Assembly (NCBI GenBank): GCA_964636275.1
Contig: CAZWRN010000040.1
Span: 1-7,939, forward strand
Direction of reading: 5' to 3'
Origin: CAZWRN01 sp964636275
Lineage (GTDB): Bacteria; Patescibacteriota; Microgenomatia; Daviesbacterales; UBA10151
DNA length: 7,939 bases
A program made the translations under genes and the position numbers. The notes beneath the pieces were generated by a model that saw only the letters and a program-made list of their open reading frames with translations, was not told the origin of the DNA and searched no databases. This document shows, in pieces, positions 1-6,373 of this stretch (position 1 is the stretch's first letter; every line of letters starts with the position of its first letter).

Positions 1-1204
1 TGATACTATCTGGTTTTGGAGTAATTTCCAATTTTTCTATCTGATCTATATTTTTTTGATCCATCACACCGACAAAATAATATGGTGAATATGGTAACGC
101 TTTTTTCCAGTAGTCTGCAAAGTCTTTTGTCTGAAGAGCGTTTAAGCCAAGTCTGGGGAGAATATTATAGTACCAGCTATTAAGATCCTCATACCTGACC
201 ATCCAACCTTTGGTTGGTTTTTTGATAATGCTATCAGGTACTTTGGATTCAAAGTATAGGTAGTTAAAAGGTTTATCATAAATCGTAAATCTGGAATCGT
301 AAATTGTTCCATCTGGATATGCATCAACTGTCCAACCACTTTTTGAATCATAAAGAGGATCAGTATAGGTAAGTGTCCCAGCTGGAAATACTTTAACATT
401 GACGGACATCTTCTGCGGAGGATACAGATAGACTGCTGGCTTGCAGTGTGCAGTCATAAAATCCGCACTTTCTCCCTGACTAAAAGCAAACCACTCTAGT
501 TGCAGCTGTTGATTATTTTTACTAGCAAGTTGATTTGGGATCATGATTTGAGTTGGTGAACCTGAAGTATTGGGACAAGCAAAAACATCTTCATAGGTAT
601 ATTCAGTCTGTTTGTTCTTAACCTGATTGATCCCATCTTCATCCTGATAAAAATCAATGGTATAGACATCAATCTGATCCCCATTGGGAAAAGTTCCTTT
701 TTGTATAATTGGTTTATTGTCAGCCCCGGCATGAACAAAAAATATGATTCCTTCCTGGCGGAAGAAGACATCTTTCTTTAAGCGATCAACTGTGACTTCA
801 CCCCATTCACCAGGGTAGTAAACCAAAAAACCGGGCTGATTGGCTTCTTTGTATAAGACCGAATGTTCCTGAGGCGTATTGAGATTGGGATTTTTAAAAA
901 TAGGTGCTTCCTGAACCAAAACATTTTTTCTAATCAGATGATATGTGGTGGTAGAGTTGCTGTCTGGACCTCCGGGAGACGCTCCTCCACCTCGACCTTT
1001 GATCACTGGTAAAGTGAGTTTGGTTTCAGTAGTAGGTATTTCACCAAGCTGGCATTTACCGGTAATACCATTTGGATTTTGTTTGTCAAAATGCTTTGGC
1101 ATTAAAAAAAAGACTAAAAGTAAAGCAAAAACTGCGAGGAAAACAGCGGCTATTTGACCATTTTGATTGATATAAAAAGAGTTTGACCGGACAGATTTAA
1201 ACAT
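1..1204 (-). CDS. Membrane-anchored surface protein, 3' end outside window
   Basis: An open frame of 401 codons starts at ATG 1204-1202 and is still open at position 1, so the C-terminus is missing. Residues 1-16 are polar, residues 17-35 form one hydrophobic segment (signal anchor), and the rest is predicted outside the membrane. Residues 66-86 are a Gly/Pro/Ser/Thr linker. Residues 254-319 contain a pattern I recognise from uncharacterised bacterial surface proteins: CKPAVYLYP, then GW.V.AYPDGT, then YLYFE. No catalytic motif is visible. Cysteines at 51, 210 and 254 could form disulfides. The stretch between PDGT and YLYFE (about residues 301-311) is encoded by a 7-nt tandem array, which looks like an insertion into the domain. 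The gene is divergent from the ligase-like gene, which suggests a cell-envelope role. Function is unknown. The coding call is confident; the family assignment is from memory. Confidence 0.85.
   Translation of the reverse strand, partial: MFKSVRSNSFYINQNGQIAAVFLAVFALLLVFFLMPKHFDKQNPNGITGKCQLGEIPTTETKLTLPVIKGRGGGASPGGPDSNSTTTYHLIRKNVLVQEAPIFKNPNLNTPQEHSVLYKEANQPGFLVYYPGEWGEVTVDRLKKDVFFRQEGIIFFVHAGADNKPIIQKGTFPNGDQIDVYTIDFYQDEDGINQVKNKQTEYTYEDVFACPNTSGSPTQIMIPNQLASKNNQQLQLEWFAFSQGESADFMTAHCKPAVYLYPPQKMSVNVKVFPAGTLTYTDPLYDSKSGWTVDAYPDGTIYDSRFTIYDKPFNYLYFESKVPDSIIKKPTKGWMVRYEDLNSWYYNILPRLGLNALQTKDFADYWKKALPYSPYYFVGVMDQKNIDQIEKLEITPKPDSI
275..302. repeat. 7-nt tandem array inside the surface-protein gene
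   Basis: Four consecutive 7-nt units on the plus strand: atcataa, atcgtaa, atctgga, atcgtaa, followed by a partial att. It encodes about residues 301-311 of the minus-strand protein, between two conserved blocks. Units two and four are identical, and the third diverges in its last four bases. Confidence 0.65.
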
Positions 1205-1219
1205 AACAGACCTGTATAA

Positions 1220-1225
1220 ATTATA
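1220..1225 (-). promoter_or_regulatory. Perfect -10 box for the minus-strand surface gene
   Basis: The minus strand reads TATAAT here, 15 nt before the ATG at 1204, which predicts a leader of roughly 8 nt. No good -35 lies 16-18 nt upstream (the best is CTGTAT), so support rests on the -10 and its position. No clear Shine-Dalgarno site precedes the ATG. Confidence 0.4.
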
Positions 1226-1299
1226 ACTTATTTTCTTTGGATATACAGAATCTCTATCCCTTGTCTAAACCCTTCTCAAACAGTAACATATGTGTACTT

Positions 1300-3495
1300 A
1301 TGACACTCAAAATAATCTATGGTTGTTTTTACGCCTTGTTTATTTTCACCCCGCTGATTTTTACTCCTTACAACAATGAACTGTTTGAATTTAATAAGAT
1401 GCTTTTAACCTATCTTTTAACAGTTATTATTGCCGGTAGTTGGCTAATTAGAATGGTTAATGCCAAAAAACTAATTTTCAAATCAACATTTCTTGACATA
1501 CCACTTCTGATCTTTTTCCTCAGTCAAATCATCTCGACCATATTATCCATTGATACTCATACTTCAGTTTGGGGTTATTACTCCCGGTTAAACGGTGGCT
1601 TGCTTTCAATCTCAGCTTATTTGGTCTTATATTGGGCGTTTGTGTCAAATATAGAGAAATCAGCTTTATTAAAAATGGTCAAAGTCTTGGTCATTGGTGG
1701 ATTACTGGTGGCACTTTGGGCTGTTCCTGAGCATTTTGGTTATTCTTTTTCATGTTTGTTTTTAGTAGGCCGCTGGGCAGCTGACTGTTGGGTTCAAGAC
1801 GTTCAGTCAAGAGTGTTTGCTTCAATTGGTCAACCCAACTGGCTGGCAGCCTATCTAGCTATGATGATTTTTCCAACCATATATTTTTTTATAACTGAGA
1901 AAAAAGTATTAAAAAAAGTTTTCTTTTTAGTCAGTCTGATCATTTATTATTTGGCATTTACTTTTACTTTTTCTCGCGGTGGAAGTTTGGGTTTGATTGG
2001 AGGAGGGGTAGTATCAGGGCTGTTAATTGTTTGGCTGACTTTTAGATACAAAATATTTGATCGACAGATACTCAAATATTACGGAATAGTAATCGGGCTA
2101 TTTATAGTAATCAATTTGTTGTTTGGTTCTGCGCTGACCGGATCTTTTCGACTGATCAAAGAAAACGCTCCTCCACCCCGTCCGACGATAGCAGCTTCCG
2201 GAGGTACTCAGTTGGAAAATGGTGGGACTGAATCCGGTCAGATCAGACTGATCGTCTGGAAAGGAGCTTTAGAAATATTTAAACATTTTCCTTTGACTGG
2301 CAGTGGGGTAGAAACATTTGCTTACTCGTACTATCTATATCGACCAACTGAGCACAATCTAGTCTCTGAATGGGATTTTTTATACAACAAAGCCCACAAC
2401 GAGTATCTCAACTACTTGGCAACAACCGGACTGATTGGTTTTTTCACTTACCTTGGATTTATTCTGTTATTTATTGTGTGGGCTGGGGCGCAAATATTTA
2501 GTAAAAATCTTTTCTTAAAGCCTTACAGTCTTGGAATTGAAAAACAGTCCAAACCAGCTGATCCATCGATAAAACTTTTCTTGATTTTAATATTGGGCGG
2601 ATATATTAGTTATTTGATTCAAAATATATTTGGATTTTCAGTTGTGATAATTGCTGTTTTATTTTATTTATTTCCAGCATTTGTTTTTGTCATTTTGGAT
2701 CCAATCAATAAAATTAGACTTACTCCTTTTATTATTAAAATTAGGAACTTAACTTCATCTGTTTTATACAAACCTTTACCTCTGATTGAGGCGACCTGGT
2801 GGAACCCAGCAGGATTAGTCAAAGTGATCATTTTAGGATTAACATTTTATCTGGCAAGTGGAGTATTTAATTTATGGAGAGCAGATGTCAATTATAAATT
2901 AGGCAGCGATGCTGCAGATGCCGGTAGTGCCAATAAAGCCTATTTAGCATTATTTAAAGCCCATCAGCTGAATCCAAGAGAACCACTCTATCAAAGTGAT
3001 TTGGGCAATGTGCTTGCTTCAGCTGCAATCGCCATGGATGGCAGTGATGCAACAGAAACTGCTGAACTAAAAAGTGAAGCTATTGCTTTGACTGAAAATT
3101 CATTAAAAATCAGCCCTTACAATCTTTCACTTTGGAGAACAGCTGTCAGAACTTATTATGTTTTATCGATCAACGATCCATCCTATGACCAAAAAACAAT
3201 TGATACTATCAATCAGGCGATACTTTTGGCTCCAACAGATCCCAAACTTTATTACAATAAAGCTCTAATTTTGATGCAGCAAAATAAATACTTGGAAGCG
3301 ATTGAAGCGATGAATAAAGCGATTGAACTAAAACCAAACTATCGAGAAGCCAAAATTAGTTTGGGTGAAATTTATATTAAAAACAAACAACCCGAACAAG
3401 CAATTGATATTATTAACCAGGTTTTAGACGCGATTCCCAACGATCCTGATGCATTAAAAGTACTACAGGAGGCGTCACAGTCAGCAAATAAGTAA
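1300..3495 (+). CDS. O-antigen ligase/polymerase-like membrane protein with C-terminal TPRs
   Basis: Probable glycan ligase or oligosaccharyltransferase of the Wzy/WaaL/PglL superfamily, which transfers lipid-linked glycan to an acceptor on the outer face of the membrane. Residues here are numbered from TTG 1237. About ten hydrophobic segments lie at roughly 25-45, 55-73, 85-104, 120-136, 147-163, 200-219, 228-268, 281-300, 398-416, 445-483 and 525-545. The hallmark loop at 336-397 reads RLIVWKGALEIF, SGVETFAYSYY, then KAHNEYLNYLATTG; His386 matches the position of the essential loop histidine of WaaL. Residues about 564-740 form TPR helices, clearest at 669-736, probably exposed for acceptor or partner binding. 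I prefer ATG 1300 (731 aa) because it puts a short N-terminus before the first membrane segment and leaves room for a promoter (TTGTCT 1261-1266, 17 nt, TAACAT 1284-1289, weak). TTG 1237 would give 752 aa. The acceptor cannot be told from sequence. Confidence 0.87.
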   Translation: MTLKIIYGCFYALFIFTPLIFTPYNNELFEFNKMLLTYLLTVIIAGSWLIRMVNAKKLIFKSTFLDIPLLIFFLSQIISTILSIDTHTSVWGYYSRLNGGLLSISAYLVLYWAFVSNIEKSALLKMVKVLVIGGLLVALWAVPEHFGYSFSCLFLVGRWAADCWVQDVQSRVFASIGQPNWLAAYLAMMIFPTIYFFITEKKVLKKVFFLVSLIIYYLAFTFTFSRGGSLGLIGGGVVSGLLIVWLTFRYKIFDRQILKYYGIVIGLFIVINLLFGSALTGSFRLIKENAPPPRPTIAASGGTQLENGGTESGQIRLIVWKGALEIFKHFPLTGSGVETFAYSYYLYRPTEHNLVSEWDFLYNKAHNEYLNYLATTGLIGFFTYLGFILLFIVWAGAQIFSKNLFLKPYSLGIEKQSKPADPSIKLFLILILGGYISYLIQNIFGFSVVIIAVLFYLFPAFVFVILDPINKIRLTPFIIKIRNLTSSVLYKPLPLIEATWWNPAGLVKVIILGLTFYLASGVFNLWRADVNYKLGSDAADAGSANKAYLALFKAHQLNPREPLYQSDLGNVLASAAIAMDGSDATETAELKSEAIALTENSLKISPYNLSLWRTAVRTYYVLSINDPSYDQKTIDTINQAILLAPTDPKLYYNKALILMQQNKYLEAIEAMNKAIELKPNYREAKISLGEIYIKNKQPEQAIDIINQVLDAIPNDPDALKVLQEASQSANK

Positions 3496-3523
3496 TGAAT
3501 TGTAAAAATTCCAGTTACGCTGT

Positions 3524-3560
3524 AAGCAAAAAGAGATAAGTATAACTTTTTGCTTGTTTC
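3524..3560 (+). terminator. Hairpin after the ligase gene, possible terminator or leader structure
   Basis: AAGCAAAAAG (3524-3533) and CTTTTTGCTT (3546-3555) are perfect complements and form a 10-bp stem with a 12-nt loop. The tail GTTTCTTAT is only moderately T-rich. The stem is A/T-dominated, so it is a weak terminator. It also lies just before the ATG at 3572 and could act on that gene instead. Confidence 0.45.
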
Positions 3561-3571
3561 TTATCACAACT

Positions 3572-3841
3572 ATGAAAAAACTCGGATTAATCATTGGTGA
3601 ACAAAAAAATCCTCAGCGGCCGAAAAATCTGCACACAGAATTTCAACAGTATGGAGTGTATTTGGCAGAAACTTTGGATGATACCGCTCATTACTCACTG
3701 TATATTAAAATGGCCAAAATTTATCCCCGTTCCCAACTGGAAGAAGCATTAAGTTTTGTTAAGGGTTCAACAACCGCCAGATCAAAGGGGAAACTTTTTA
3801 TGTGGAAAATAAAACAACTAAAACAGCAATCGGTTAAATAA
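3572..3841 (+). CDS. Small conserved hypothetical protein, 89 aa
   Basis: Begins at ATG 3572 (MKKLGLIIGEQ). A TTG at 3554 would add six residues but lies inside the hairpin stem, so it is less likely. The product is soluble, basic at its C-terminus, and has no membrane segment, cysteine pair or known catalytic motif. The middle, with YGVYLAETLDD, LYIKMAKIYPR and LEEALSFVKG, then KGKLFMWKIKQL, resembles short uncharacterised proteins I associate with Microgenomates; this is from memory and no function is known. Alternating helices and a Lys-rich end would allow nucleic-acid or protein contact, but that is speculation. The stop codon (3839-3841) directly adjoins the stop of the convergent gene. 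No Shine-Dalgarno site is visible before the ATG. Confidence 0.75.
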   Translation: MKKLGLIIGEQKNPQRPKNLHTEFQQYGVYLAETLDDTAHYSLYIKMAKIYPRSQLEEALSFVKGSTTARSKGKLFMWKIKQLKQQSVK

Positions 3842-4480
3842 TTAGTTTATCGATAAGATAGAAAAATTGTTTTTGGTCATCTCTATCGGGCTTTGAGACA
3901 GATCAAAAACGGTAGTTTGATCTGTAAAGAAGAAATTAAAACGACCGGTTTTTTTAAGCTGAAAAACGACAACCAAAATTTCCTGGTTTATGCCATTTGT
4001 TTTAAGCCCTTCGGCAAATTTGTAATTGAGTTTTAAATTTTCAGATTTTGAATTAATTACTTCTGTTTCAGCTAAACCTACACTCAGTGGTTTGGCCGAA
4101 ATAAAAGTGACATCAGCTGAAGGATAACTAATCTCTAAGTTGAGCTGATTTACCTCCTTTAAATCTGATCTGAGACTCACAATCAATTTAATCATTTCCC
4201 CTGTTTTTGCCGAAAGTGGACCAGAGATAGTCAGATTTTGCTGCTCTTTTTGCTGACTAGCACTAGCAGGTTCTTTTTGATACTGAGTATCAAGTAATTG
4301 ATTTTTCAACGGAAATATCCAGGCAATAGACAAAAACACGACAATCCCTAAAACTGCAGCTGATAAGACGACTTTAGGAAATTTTTCCGGATGAAAGAAT
4401 CTATCCAGTTCGCGTTTATTGAAGTCAACCAAATACTTGGATAAATAATCAGATTCCGGATTGGGACGGGTCTTGGCCAT
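3842..4480 (-). CDS. Single-pass membrane protein with cohesin-like outer domain
   Basis: This 212-aa protein starts at ATG 4480-4478. Residues 1-36 are polar and charged (cytoplasmic), about 37-58 form the only membrane segment, and 59-82 are a Gln/Ser/Lys linker. Residues about 83-212 look like a beta-rich outer domain. The order SGPLSAKTGEMIKLIVSL, LNLEISYP, VTFISAKP and ILVVVFQLKKTG resembles the strands of cohesin-type or related carbohydrate-binding beta-sandwich modules: a strand after a Gly-Glu turn, then a YP/YD strand, then a late hydrophobic strand. No enzyme motif is present. It could be a cell-surface adhesion or scaffold subunit. The gene is divergent from def and tail-to-tail with the small gene at 3572. 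The coding call is firm, the fold is a tentative match by eye, and the binding partner is unknown. Confidence 0.75.
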   Translation of the reverse strand: MAKTRPNPESDYLSKYLVDFNKRELDRFFHPEKFPKVVLSAAVLGIVVFLSIAWIFPLKNQLLDTQYQKEPASASQQKEQQNLTISGPLSAKTGEMIKLIVSLRSDLKEVNQLNLEISYPSADVTFISAKPLSVGLAETEVINSKSENLKLNYKFAEGLKTNGINQEILVVVFQLKKTGRFNFFFTDQTTVFDLSQSPIEMTKNNFSILSIN

Positions 4481-4491
4481 CTTGATTTATT

Positions 4492-4522
4492 TTGACATAT
4501 AAACAGATTTAATTGCTAGTAT
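4492..4522 (+). promoter_or_regulatory. Promoter for def-fmt
   Basis: A perfect -35 TTGACA (4492-4497) is followed after 19 nt by TAGTAT (4517-4522), which carries an upstream TG one base away (extended -10). Transcription would start near 4529, giving a leader of about 38 nt that contains GGAGG at 4541-4545. The spacer is longer than ideal, which the TG may compensate. Confidence 0.6.
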
Positions 4523-4540
4523 CATCTCAGCTATGCAATT

Positions 4541-4545
4541 GGAGG
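4541..4545 (+). promoter_or_regulatory. GGAGG, Shine-Dalgarno-like but far from the def start
   Basis: This is the best Shine-Dalgarno match upstream of a gene in the window, yet 21 nt separate it from the def ATG at 4567, well beyond the usual distance. An in-frame TAG at 4555-4557 rules out an earlier def start. It would instead serve a TTG at 4551 in another frame. Confidence 0.35.
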
Positions 4546-4566
4546 TTTTTTTGTTAGAATTCTTCC

Positions 4567-5085
4567 ATGAATGTTGTACAGGCTCCCGATGCGAGACTAA
4601 GAGTTAAAACAAAATATATCAAAAAGATCACTCCGGAACTTTTGAAACAGACCAAGGAGATGATTAAATTGACAAAAACTTTTGTCGATCCAGAAGGAGT
4701 AGGCCTAGCAAGTACTCAAGTCGGACAAGATGGATCCTACTTTGTCGGAATGAAAAAGGATGATACTTTTGCCGCCTATTTCAATCCGGAAATTTTAAAA
4801 CATTCTAAAACTGAAAAAGTCTTGACTGAAGGATGTCTGTCTATTCCCAATTATTGGGGAGAAGTAAAAAGATATACCTGGGTGGATGTAAAATATCAAA
4901 ATGAAAAAGGAGAAATTGTCAAAGAGCGTTTAAAAGGTCTGGAAGCGCATATTTTTCAGCATGAATGCGATCATCTGGCTGGAAAACTTTTTATGGATCA
5001 TATTTTGGAGCAAAAAGGGCGTTTGTTTAAAGTAGTTGGCAAAGATCGGACTGGCGCTGATGTGTTTGAAGAAGTACCTTTATAA
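4567..5085 (+). CDS. def: Peptide deformylase
   Basis: Removes the formyl group from the N-terminal formyl-Met of new proteins in the cytoplasm, using a metal ion (Fe2+ or Zn2+). All three family motifs are present: GVGLASTQ at residues 44-51 (glutamine stabilises the intermediate), EGCLS at 88-92 with metal ligand Cys90, and QHECDHL at 131-137 with metal ligands His132 and His136 and catalytic Glu133. At 172 aa it has the normal length and no deletion. The start at ATG 4567 is forced by an upstream in-frame stop. The next gene, 33 nt downstream on the same strand, is fmt, the classic partner that adds the formyl group, so the two are probably cotranscribed from the promoter at 4492-4522. Identification is secure. 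Confidence 0.97.
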   Translation: MNVVQAPDARLRVKTKYIKKITPELLKQTKEMIKLTKTFVDPEGVGLASTQVGQDGSYFVGMKKDDTFAAYFNPEILKHSKTEKVLTEGCLSIPNYWGEVKRYTWVDVKYQNEKGEIVKERLKGLEAHIFQHECDHLAGKLFMDHILEQKGRLFKVVGKDRTGADVFEEVPL

Positions 5086-5089
5086 ATTT

Positions 5090-5113
5090 TCAATGCACAA
5101 TTTAGCAATTTTC
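5090..5113. repeat. Degenerate 8-nt array in the def-fmt gap
   Basis: Units tcaatgca, caatttag and caattttc follow one another, sharing a CAAT core. The array occupies most of the 33-nt gap between def and the upstream fmt ATG. It is short and A/T-rich, so chance similarity cannot be excluded. Confidence 0.4.
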
Positions 5114-5118
5114 AATCA

Positions 5119-6030
5119 ATGAAACAATTTAAAAATTTACAAACTGAAAACTCCTTGAAAATTGAAAACAGGAAATTGAAAATTATATTCTTTGGAACTC
5201 CTGATTTTGTTTTACCCGTTTTAGAAACCATTCATAAAAACTTCAACCTGGTTGGCGTAGTAACTACCATTGATGCTTTAGTTGGCAGAAAACAAATTTT
5301 AACTCCATCCCCTATTGCTCAAAAAGCTGTAGAGCTTGGTATTCCGGCCATGAAACCTCAACAATTTAATAATTTAACAATTCAACAATTAACTGATCTT
5401 TCCCCCGACTTATTCATCGTCGCTTCTTACGGCAAAATCATTCCTCAATCTATCCTGGATATTCCAAAACATGGCTCCATCAATATCCATCCTTCTCGCT
5501 TACCTTTATATCGAGGAGCTTCCCCAATTCAGTCCCAACTACTGGATGGAGTGACAGGTAGTGGGATCTCGTTTATTCTAATGGATGATCAAATGGACCA
5601 TGGCCCCCTTCTACAAACTACCAACTACCACCTACAACCTAATGACACTTTTCAATCGCTCCATTATTCAATGTTTAAACAGGCTGCTAAAGATCTGCCG
5701 GAGGTGATTGAAGGTTTTACATCTGGAGCATTAAAACCAATTGAACAAGACCATCAAAAAGCCACTTTCTGCGGGCACATCACCCGAGAATCGGGGTATT
5801 TCGATATAGAAAATCCCCCCGCTAAAGAAAAATTAGATCGGATGATCAGAGCATTTTATCCCTGGCCAAGTGCTTGGACCAGATGGAATGGCAAAATAGT
5901 CAAATTTTTACCAAACCCACAACCCACCACCCACAACCAATCACCATACTTAATGCAAATGGAAGGCAAAAATCCGGTGACAAAAAAGGAGTTCTTAAAT
6001 GGATTTAAAGATTTTCCGGAAATTATTTAA
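5119..6030 (+). CDS. fmt: Methionyl-tRNA formyltransferase
   Basis: Formylates Met on initiator tRNA using 10-formyltetrahydrofolate, in the cytoplasm. The N-terminal Rossmann domain opens with KIIFFGTPDF (residues 21-30). The catalytic region reads SINIHPSRLPLYRGASPIQ, with Asn122 and His124, followed by MDDQMDHG with Asp160, matching the Asn-His-Asp catalytic set. The C-terminal OB-like domain begins near residue 215. From ATG 5119 it is 303 aa. The family normally starts at M-K-I-x-F-F-G-T, and an in-frame TTG at 5176 gives exactly MKIIFFGTPDF (284 aa). The extra 19 residues from the ATG are largely repeat-derived, so TTG 5176 may be the true start. Four short tandem arrays fall in the frame, at about residues 13-22, 81-91, 165-174 and 266-272. 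All catalytic residues survive and the frame is intact. It shares an operon with def. Confidence 0.95.
   Translation: MKQFKNLQTENSLKIENRKLKIIFFGTPDFVLPVLETIHKNFNLVGVVTTIDALVGRKQILTPSPIAQKAVELGIPAMKPQQFNNLTIQQLTDLSPDLFIVASYGKIIPQSILDIPKHGSINIHPSRLPLYRGASPIQSQLLDGVTGSGISFILMDDQMDHGPLLQTTNYHLQPNDTFQSLHYSMFKQAAKDLPEVIEGFTSGALKPIEQDHQKATFCGHITRESGYFDIENPPAKEKLDRMIRAFYPWPSAWTRWNGKIVKFLPNPQPTTHNQSPYLMQMEGKNPVTKKEFLNGFKDFPEII
5155..5182. repeat. 7-nt array at the fmt start
   Basis: Units ttgaaaa, ttgaaaa, caggaaa, ttgaaaa: three identical copies and one diverged. The last unit supplies the TTG codon (5176) that matches the canonical N-terminus of Fmt, so the array overlaps the likely translation start. 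Confidence 0.65.
5360..5391. repeat. 8-nt array inside fmt
   Basis: Units aacaattt, aataattt, aacaattc, aacaatta, with at most two differences between any two. It encodes about residues 81-91 (QQFNNLTIQQL), a polar stretch between conserved parts of the N-terminal domain, probably a surface loop. Confidence 0.65.
5611..5638. repeat. 7-nt array inside fmt
   Basis: Units ctacaaa, ctaccaa, ctaccac, ctacaac, each differing from the next by one or two bases. It encodes about residues 165-174 (LQTTNYHLQP), just after the catalytic Asp160 region. Confidence 0.7.
5915..5935. repeat. 7-nt array inside the C-terminal domain of fmt
   Basis: Units acccaca, acccacc, acccaca, followed by a diverged accaatc. 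It encodes a Pro/Thr/His/Asn-rich loop at about residues 266-272, between two predicted beta strands of the C-terminal domain. Confidence 0.6.
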
Positions 6031-6036
6031 AAGAAA

Positions 6037-6270
6037 TTAAACAGCAGCTGGAGTTTCAACTCTTGGATTGGAAGCGTTCCAGATCATTTTAGCCAGTCGC
6101 AAACATTTGGTGCAGTAAGTCTTTCCTTTGAAAGTATGCAAGTTTGGTTTTTGAGCTTTCTTCACGATTTGTGCCCGCAAAGGCCATTCTGAAGCTCCAG
6201 AAGAACCCTTCTGGTGCCGAGACCAGGTTCGCATAATTTTTTTCTTACCACAATTTAAACAGACTGCCAT
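6037..6270 (-). CDS. rpmB: Ribosomal protein bL28, zinc-ribbon form
   Basis: A 77-aa basic protein of the large ribosomal subunit. Two Cys pairs, C4-x2-C7 and C53-x2-C56, form a probable zinc site as in the four-cysteine type of bL28. The layout fits the family: N-terminal CxxCGK, then a basic SRHQKGSS segment, then PNLHTFKGKTYCTKCLR near the end. The ATG at 6270-6268 is chosen because MAVCLNCGKK is the natural start and a -10 box lies 9 nt upstream; an upstream GTG at 6288 would add six residues that overlap the promoter. The stop is only 6 nt from the convergent fmt stop, with no terminator between. The sequence is diverged, so the bL28 name is probable, not certain. Another small zinc-ribbon ribosomal protein is the alternative. 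Confidence 0.8.
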   Translation of the reverse strand: MAVCLNCGKKKIMRTWSRHQKGSSGASEWPLRAQIVKKAQKPNLHTFKGKTYCTKCLRLAKMIWNASNPRVETPAAV

Positions 6271-6279
6271 AGATGGGTA

Positions 6280-6307
6280 GAATAACACAATCCACGAGTA
6301 AAATCAA
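6280..6307 (-). promoter_or_regulatory. Promoter for rpmB, nearly leaderless
   Basis: On the minus strand, TTGATT (6307-6302), a 16-nt spacer and TATTCT (6285-6280) with an upstream TG (extended -10). Only 9 nt separate the -10 from the ATG, so the transcript would start within about 3 nt of the start codon. No Shine-Dalgarno site is present. Confidence 0.5.
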
Positions 6308-6340
6308 AGGTTAGTATTCAATACCTGATTTTTCCCACCA

Positions 6341-6368
6341 TATACTATATACTACATACTAAATATTA
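6341..6368. repeat. 7-nt array upstream of the metalloprotease gene
   Basis: Units tatacta, tatacta, catacta and a diverged aatatta. It ends 5 nt before the ATG at 6374. Each of the first two units contains TATACT, a good -10 hexamer, so the array may also form the promoter of the gene. Confidence 0.7.
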
Positions 6369-6373
6369 ACTCG

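Noticed and set aside
142..1157. Shorter open frames within 1-1204 (142-399 minus, 541-771 minus, 945-1157 plus)
   Set aside because: They are shadows of the 401-codon minus-strand gene, whose translation has a signal anchor and recognisable blocks.
1237..1299. TTG 1237 as the start of the ligase gene
   Set aside because: It would begin only 32 nt from the divergent start, adds 21 polar residues and has no ribosome site; ATG 1300 fits the first membrane segment better. It is not excluded.
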